Assembly (NCBI GenBank): GCA_002506085.1 | Contig: DAWV01000024.1 | Coordinates: 16,040-21,559, forward strand | DNA from: Methanocorpusculaceae archaeon UBA425 | GTDB lineage: Archaea > Halobacteriota > Methanomicrobia > Methanomicrobiales > Methanocorpusculaceae | Direction: 5' to 3' | Length of the DNA stretch: 5,520 nucleotides | In this document: positions 4,456-5,520 of the stretch, piece after piece | Layout: every line of letters begins with the position of its first letter | Numbering within the stretch: the first letter of the stretch is position 1 | The notes under the pieces: generated by a model | Database searches by the model: none | Seen by the model: only the letters and a program-made list of their open reading frames with translations | What the model was told of the DNA's origin: nothing | Made by a program: the position numbers and the translations under genes

Positions 4456-4491
4456 CATCAAAAAGAATCCCGTACATGAAACTGAAGTACA
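4456..4491. repeat. Dispersed 36-base repeat, copy 2
   Basis: Same orientation as 26-61 with 31 of 36 bases identical and no gaps. The next bases, CCCAAAGAATCCCGC, partly repeat the internal AAAGAATCCC, so this copy may contain a truncated tandem unit. Confidence 0.6.
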
Positions 4492-4535
4492 CCCAAAGAA
4501 TCCCGCTTGAACAAATCCAATTCTGTTCGCCGGGA

Positions 4536-4577
4536 AGGGGAGCGAATAACGACCGCATATGTACTCGAAAGTCCCCG
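4536..4577. repeat. Dispersed repeat module B, copy 2
   Basis: This copy aligns with 2804-2853 through GGGG-GCGAATAACGAC-GC, GTACTCGAA and TCCCCGC. It lacks the segment that forms the right side of the TTCGAGTA hairpin, so only copy 1 can fold. Copies 1 and 2 bracket the nuclease operon in the same orientation. Confidence 0.5.
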
Positions 4578-4625
4578 CTCGTTCAAATTTCAGATTCCGA
4601 ATGGTCCTCATACACAAAATAACAA

Positions 4626-4635
4626 ATTAATATAC
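4626..4635 (+). promoter_or_regulatory. TATA box of putative RNA copy 1
   Basis: ATTAATATAC lies 24 bases before the GGGCAG that opens the conserved RNA. The same ATTAATATAC lies 22 bases before GGGCAG of copy 2, and both are followed by TATCCTA. A shared promoter at a fixed distance supports independent transcription of each copy. Confidence 0.6.
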
Positions 4636-4659
4636 GAGAATATCCTAATAGTTTGATTA

Positions 4660-4836
4660 GGGCAGGGGCGTCTTGTAGGTCACTTCTGTCCGGTCGGCCC
4701 GTCGGGAATCACCATCTGATTTTCGCGGGCTGAAATCTGCTTTCTTCATTTCGAGGGGGAATCCGCCCTGCCCCGGTCTGGTTACGTTTGAGAGGGCACA
4801 GCTGTTTTGGATAGCATTACGCGACCGGTGTTTTTC
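4660..4836 (+). ncRNA. Putative structured RNA, copy 1 of a tandem pair
   Basis: An unrecognised RNA of about 177 nt, from GGGCAG to a T5 tract. Helices: 5' GGGCAGG..GCG (4660-4670) with CGCCCTGCCC (4764-4773, one bulged G); hairpin 4695-4702/4725-4732 with a 22-base loop; CCGGTC (4773-4778) with GACCGG (4823-4828); and GCTGT-TTTGG-ATAGC (4801-4815). Copy 2 keeps the hairpin with a G-C to A-U exchange and two wobble changes, keeps the 22-base loop, and repairs a wobble in the last hairpin. Unpaired conserved runs are ACTTCTGTCC, TCGGGAATC, GATTTTC, GAGGGC and CAGCTGTTTTGGA. No reading frame is conserved. It could be a regulatory or guide RNA; it resembles no RNase P, SRP, tRNA or H/ACA pattern I know. 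Confidence 0.6.
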
Positions 4837-4862
4837 TCAGCGTCGTATGGACGATTCATGGT

Positions 4863-4920
4863 GTATGCGGGGTCGCTGTCTTTCAAGTACATCCGCATAC
4901 CTGCCGGTATGAATCGATTC
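4863..4920. other. Hairpin cluster between the two RNA copies
   Basis: GTATGCGG (4863-4870) pairs with CCGCATAC (4893-4900). CATACC-TGCC-GGTATG (4896-4911) is a competing hairpin using the same CATAC, and GAATCGATTC (4911-4920) is a perfect palindrome. The two overlapping stems are mutually exclusive, which could act as a switch if transcribed. The segment has no counterpart after copy 2. Confidence 0.35.
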
Positions 4921-4947
4921 TGCATACAAAAAGTAACCATAACCGAT

Positions 4948-4958
4948 AATTAATATAC
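4948..4958 (+). promoter_or_regulatory. TATA box of putative RNA copy 2
   Basis: AATTAATATAC matches the copy 1 promoter and is followed by TATCCTA and then GGGCAG at 4981, the likely transcript start. The surrounding ATAAC...AATTAATATAC block is also shared, so the duplication included the promoter. Confidence 0.6.
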
Positions 4959-4980
4959 AATAGTATCCTATAGATAACCA

Positions 4981-5149
4981 GGGCAGAGTCTCCTAATAGG
5001 TTACTTCTGTCCCATCAGCCCATCGGGAATCTTAATAGGATTTTCATGGGCTGATTTCTTTTCCGGGAGAATCATCCCGCTCTTGTGTATAGTTCGGGTT
5101 TCTGAGGGCGCAGCTGTTTTGGACAGCAGGATGCAGCGGATGTTTTTTT
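4981..5149 (+). ncRNA. Putative structured RNA, copy 2 of a tandem pair
   Basis: About 169 nt, ending in a T7 tract (5143-5149). The main hairpin CAGCCCAT (5016-5023) / ATGGGCTG (5046-5053) is fully Watson-Crick with a 22-base loop. Compared with copy 1, position 7 changes from G-C to A-U and positions 2 and 8 from wobble to Watson-Crick. GCTGT-TTTGG-ACAGC (5113-5127) is a perfect stem where copy 1 has one wobble. CGGGA-GAATCA-TCCCG (5064-5079) is a local hairpin; copy 1 has AGGG/CCCT around a similar GAATC loop. GTTCG (5092-5096) can pair with CGGAT (5137-5141), equivalent to CCGGTC/GACCGG of copy 1. The 5' stem is weaker here (GCAGAG with CTC-T-TGT). No coding potential is seen. Family unknown. 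Confidence 0.6.
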
Positions 5150-5210
5150 AGCTTCGCAGGTACCCCGCCCCATGGGACACGCCTTTTTTCCCGTCATTGG
5201 GCATTATCGG

Positions 5211-5255
5211 TTCGCAAACCTTCGGGTTTGCTCTCCGACTCGCTTCGCTCGCTTG
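5211..5255. repeat. Tandem hairpin repeat, unit A
   Basis: The unit opens with TTCGCAAACC-TTC-GGGTTTGC, continues CTCTCCGACTCG, and ends CTCGCTTG. Its first hairpin resembles the first hairpin at 130-147 (CGCAAAC-TTTC-GTTTG). Unit B follows directly with the same order of blocks. Confidence 0.65.
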
Positions 5256-5306
5256 TTCGCAAGTCTATCGGTTTGCTCTCCGACTCGGGTCTTCGACCCT
5301 CGCTTG
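5256..5306. repeat. Tandem hairpin repeat, unit B
   Basis: It shares TTCGCAA, GGTTTGCTCTCCGACTCG and CTCGCTTG with unit A. Where unit A has CTTCG between the last two blocks, this unit has GGGTC-TTC-GACCC, a perfect 5-base stem. Its first hairpin has decayed (AAGTCTATCGGTTT). The units thus differ in which stem is intact. Confidence 0.65.
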
Positions 5307-5368
5307 AATCGGCATAAATCTCTACAAATAAAGGAGTTGGTCGGGTGTGGACGCATGAGAAATCCCAC

Positions 5369-5398
5369 CGCGAATAATCGCGAATAAACGCGAATCGC
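5369..5398. repeat. 10-base tandem repeat, three units
   Basis: CGCGAATAAT, CGCGAATAAA and CGCGAATCGC follow one another, sharing CGCGAAT at a 10-base period, about one helical turn. Such an array puts identical sites on the same face of the DNA. Confidence 0.65.
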
Positions 5399-5490
5399 AT
5401 TTTCCCTGTTCCGCCCTCTTGACCTTCGGTCGCGTCACTACGCTACGCCTCATCGGCTCCGCGTGGTCGTGACGGCGGAACGAAAAATGC
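5397..5490. repeat. Large branched imperfect palindrome
   Basis: GCATTTT (5397-5403) pairs with AAAATGC (5484-5490), and GTTCCGCC (5408-5415) with GGCGGAAC (5474-5481) perfectly. Inside are GACC-TTC-GGTC and CGTCAC/GTGACG. The outcome is a long stem with a branched top, about 94 bases in all. No gene overlaps it. Confidence 0.6.
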
Positions 5491-5493
5491 TGG

Positions 5494-5517
5494 AAAACCC
5501 GCGTCGCGGGTTTTCTT
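5494..5517 (+). terminator. Terminator-like hairpin with T tail
   Basis: AAAACCCGCG-T-CGCGGGTTTT is a perfect 10-base stem with a one-base centre, followed by CTT. It looks like a bidirectional terminator; on the minus strand it would serve a gene lying beyond the right edge. The T runs come from the stem itself, so strength is uncertain. Confidence 0.45.
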
Positions 5518-5520
5518 AAA

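Larger units (their letters stand above)
4285..4620. other. 336-base intergenic region with repeats
   Basis: There is no convincing gene. It holds the operon promoter, hairpin CCTCA-GGAA-TGAGG (4340-4353), hairpin CAAGG-CTTTG-CCTTG (4429-4443), and second copies of the two dispersed repeats (4456-4491 and 4536-4577). Open frames on both strands across 4372-4622 show no motif or ribosome site. Confidence 0.6.
5151..5520. other. 370-base non-coding, palindrome-rich right end
   Basis: No gene is supported. Open frames at 5172-5400 on both strands are translations of the hairpin repeats, as their PTRFARLF/ERSESESK-like low-complexity products show. The region contains the two tandem units, a 10-base tandem repeat, a large branched palindrome and a final terminator-like stem. 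Confidence 0.6.

Noticed and set aside
4372..4622. Overlapping open frames on both strands
   Set aside because: They have no ribosome site and cross two dispersed repeats; the shared peptide in the first repeat is recorded as a finding, not a gene.
4847..4912. Small plus-strand frame of 21 codons between the RNA copies
   Set aside because: No ribosome site, no counterpart after copy 2, and it overlaps the hairpin cluster.
4660..5149. tRNA, SRP RNA, RNase P RNA, or H/ACA guide identity for the RNA pair
   Set aside because: There is no cloverleaf, no SRP or RNase P core consensus, and no ACA box at the 3' end with a proper pocket that I could identify.
5211..5398. CRISPR array
   Set aside because: Units are directly adjacent with no unique spacers, and the repeats are not near-identical.
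5172..5400. Open frames on both strands
   Set aside because: The products are translations of tandem palindromic units, explaining their low-complexity sequence.

Overview
The window looks like a euryarchaeal methanogen chromosome, probably Methanomicrobiales and perhaps close to Methanocorpusculum. The genus is a guess from gene content and style, not from a search. The signs are a long-type archaeal FKBP, an AmmeMemoRadiSam-type radical SAM enzyme, archaeal TATA boxes about 25 bases before inferred transcript starts, weak or absent Shine-Dalgarno sites, and T-tract ends instead of bacterial hairpin terminators. No bacterial -35/-10 promoter is evident.

Layout. 1-373 has no convincing gene; it holds a diverged 36-base repeat, hairpins, a 52-base compound palindromic repeat and the FKBP leader. 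374-2116 holds two housekeeping genes on the plus strand, 27 bases apart: an FKBP peptidyl-prolyl isomerase/chaperone and a radical SAM enzyme (AmrS-like). 2117-2911 has no gene. It contains a long symmetric inverted repeat (arms 2246-2305 and 2468-2527, with matched outer blocks to 2201 and 2572) around three microsatellites, then A-tract DNA and a repeat module. 2912-4284, on the minus strand, is a two-gene operon: a small protein with a ribbon-helix-helix-like segment overlaps by ATGA a YhcG/DUF1016-type PDDEXK nuclease. The nuclease is cut at its domain junction by an in-frame TAA that lies inside a palindromic repeat. 4285-4620 is intergenic and repeat-rich.

4621-5150 holds two tandem copies of a putative structured RNA of about 170-177 nt. 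Each has its own TATA box and ends in a T-tract; helix pairing is kept despite sequence change between copies. I do not recognise the family. 5151-5520 holds tandem hairpin repeats, a 10-base tandem repeat, a large branched palindrome and a terminator-like hairpin.

Working together: the FKBP/AmrS pair is core metabolism and protein quality control. The operon at 2912-4284 looks like an accessory, defence- or toxin-antitoxin-like cassette in a repeat-dense region. The RNA pair and the inverted repeat are the best candidates for undescribed biology.
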